Below, piece by piece: positions 19,064 through 20,632 of a stretch of 20,632 nucleotides of DNA (the first letter of the stretch is position 1; every line of letters starts with the position of its first letter). The stretch lies in assembly GCA_015657535.1 (NCBI GenBank), contig JADHZB010000807.1, positions 1 to 20,632 of the forward strand, in the 5' to 3' direction. Below the pieces are notes generated by a model. The model had not been told where the DNA came from, made no database searches, and saw only the letters and a list, made by a program, of their open reading frames with translations. Source of the stretch: Nephromyces sp. MM_2019. Its lineage: Eukaryota > Apicomplexa > Aconoidasida > Nephromycida. The position numbers and the translations under genes are program-made.

Positions 19064-19346
19064 CTCTTCTTTTTCATAAGGATGATACGCCTTTAGATAT
19101 AAACACAGGGAAACTTCATACAGGAGGAAGGTATGCGATTCAGGAGAATACTAGGGTTTCTAGAGAATGCTAGAAAGGTGTATATGTACACCCCCCTCTC
19201 CTCATGATCTACCGGAGTTGGGAAAGCTTTTGGATTGGTTTTTCTCACGTAAACGTCCTGCTATATTTCTTAAGCTTAAACTTCGGGGTGGGATCCTCTC
19301 TTTACCTTAATTCTCTTCAGGAAATTGTTGAGTGTGAAGGCGCTTA
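19064..19346 (+). other. Coding-like open stretch, + strand, exon structure unresolved
   Basis: After a pyrimidine-rich ATAAG at 19080 the frame reads DDTPLDINTGKLHTGG, with a possible donor at 19131. The same frame carries on after a single TAG (19171-19173) as KGVYVHPPLLMIYRSWE to a GTAAAC donor near 19250. A possible next exon is EIVECEGA after TCTTCAG near 19320. The phases do not join cleanly. This may be part of a + strand gene, a broken gene, or chance. Confidence 0.22.
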
Positions 19347-19607
19347 GTTACGAGCTTCTGATAGCATTTCTTTTCATGGCGCTTATATGTGTGTGTTTGT
19401 AATTTGCGTGTGTGATATTCTGATGTATATGTATGCGATTCTGATGTGTGCGTGTGATTCGAATGTGTGTATGTGTGTGTGACTCTGTGCTTTGTACATG
19501 TTTCTGAAGCCTCCTTGTGCAGGAGTGCGTGTAAGCATGCCTGTGTGTTTGTGTGTGTTTGAGTTTGTATTTTTGTGTATATGCCTGCATGTTTGTGTGT
19601 ATTTCAG

Positions 19608-19722
19608 ATTCCTGTAAGAGTTCCGGAGGACCTCTTTATCCTACTCTAAGGCAATAGCTTGTCAATAGCCATCCTTCTAGATGTTATCCCTGAGCAGCTT
19701 CAGTCTTCACTGGCATTATAAG
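19608..19722 (+). other. Two terminal-exon-like fragments, + strand
   Basis: After TATTTCAG, 19608-19649 reads IPVRVPEDLFILL and TAA. After CTTCTAG at 19680, another short frame reads VIPEQLQSSLAL and TAA (to 19722). Both follow good acceptors, and a TG-rich intron-like tract precedes the first. They could be the end of a + strand gene, but the upstream exons are not established. Confidence 0.22.
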
Positions 19723-20313
19723 ACTTGGCAAAGAGCTACGGCAGGCTATTTGCGAGCGTGTAAGTACACCCCAGCTTGTACGTGTATGCATTTTCTGCAA
19801 TACACACACGCAGCAAGCCAAACTGGCACTGATAGCTTGAGCGTGTGCATGACATATCAAAGAGCTTTGTGGGGGTGTACGTACTCTTCCTTGTGCTATG
19901 GTACCACCGTTTAGTATTTCGTGCGTACATAATGGTATCTATGTGGATACTCACACACTGATCTGAATATAGATACACGCACTAGCCTCAATCTACACAC
20001 ATGCTGAATTTCCTCTTCTTAACGTGTTCCAATACTGTATGATGGTTGTCTAGAAATCCTCTTATCTTCTATGATGATTGTGTGTGCGTACGCCTACATC
20101 CTTTATGCTTGTATGTGCGTCTGCAAAACATACTTTCATAGCTTTAGATAGTATAATAGCGTGCATTTCTACTCACCAATCTGCTTAGTTTAGCACTCGC
20201 CATCCCATGGCAACCTTCCTCATGGGATGTGCCTACAACTCCCATCTTCATTCCCATCCCATTCCACACACACAGTATATGCCTTTACTTAGCATATAGC
20301 TACTCTCTACAAG
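19723..20313. other. Spacer before the uS17-like exon
   Basis: No gene was recognised. It contains palindrome copies at 19758 and 19875 and degenerate versions near 20083. Some AT-rich sequence precedes the ATG at 20314. Confidence 0.4.
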
Positions 20314-20632
20314 ATGTGTGCAGTTGCCAAGAATAGGCTCCCTAACAATGAGATGATTGGATATGTAATCAACGACAAGCATCCCAGATCTATCAGGGTA
20401 GCCTGTGACAGGTAAGAATGGGGGGATGTACATACACCTCTTGGTTGGTGTGTGGGGGGTTATTGAGGTTAGCTTGCGTGTGGACTATGTAACTTCTTTG
20501 TCTTTACAGAGTGAATAGATGGTAGAGAATGGTAGAATCATAGCTTGAGGAGCCCCCCTTGAAACCTCCCAAGTATTTCCATGTCGAATATCTCCCCACT
20601 ATGTTCTCCAAAGATCAGGGCACACCCCCCAC
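20314..20632 (+). CDS. Probable mitochondrial/organellar ribosomal protein uS17 (partial)
   Basis: The first exon is 20314-20411. From ATG it reads [24 protein letters not shown] and RSIRVACDR, then a strong donor GTAAGA in phase 2. The pattern G-x-V-x-(S/N)-D-K-x-x-(K/R)-S-(I/V)-x-V-A-x-(E/D)-R is the first half of the OB-fold protein uS17, which binds 16S-type rRNA in the small ribosomal subunit. The short start with no cytosolic S11-type extension favours an organellar form. Downstream, the acceptor TCTTTACAG (exon from 20510) gives only a short reading before TAG. Another frame near 20570 reads [16 protein letters not shown], which resembles the middle of uS17, but no acceptor gives the right phase. 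The 3' part is therefore unresolved: it may use an unusual splice, be broken, or continue past the window. Confidence 0.6.

Noticed and set aside
20248..20433. Minus-strand 61-residue ORF
   Set aside because: It overlaps the uS17-like exon antisense; the plus strand has a family match and a good donor, so this is probably a shadow.

Overview
The window looks like nuclear DNA of a unicellular eukaryote. Genes are split by GT-AG introns of about 100 to 1,600 bases, intergenic DNA is long, and (TG)n/(CA)n tracts are abundant. Coding parts carry serine-rich or charged low-complexity tracts. An apicomplexan or other alveolate (coccidian-like) source would fit, but no marker here proves it. No tRNA, rRNA, CRISPR array, plasmid/phage gene or recognisable transposase was seen.

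Layout. (1) 1 to about 5,640: no recognisable gene; AT-rich spacer with TG/CA tracts, imperfect tandem repeats and a direct/inverted repeat cassette near 4,160-4,250. (2) 5,683-12,640, + strand: a multi-exon AlkB-family Fe(II)/2-oxoglutarate dioxygenase of the ALKBH1 type. Eight exons join in a continuous frame from 6,560 to the stop at 12,640. At least one further 5' exon probably lies near 5,683-5,850. (3) 12,641-13,728: spacer between two convergent genes, with a minisatellite and a 13-bp-arm hairpin. (4) 13,729-17,127, - strand: a two-exon, 899-residue GPKOW/Spp2-type spliceosomal protein with a G-patch in exon 1 and a C-terminal KOW region in exon 2. (5) 17,128-17,629: upstream spacer with a G-rich minisatellite. 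(6) 17,630-18,110, - strand: the last two exons of an unrecognised gene. (7) About 18,111-20,313: TG/CA tracts with scattered short coding-like pieces that I could not join into a gene. (8) 20,314 to the window end, + strand: first exon of a probable mitochondrial/organellar ribosomal protein uS17; the rest is unresolved or beyond the window.

The identified genes are housekeeping functions (nucleic-acid demethylation or tRNA modification, splicing, organellar translation) and do not form an operon-like system. The most striking feature is a dispersed palindrome, core GTGTA-NN-TACAC. It occurs about 17 times as exact or near-exact copies, in introns, spacers and coding exons alike. Several copies have arms extended by different but still complementary bases.
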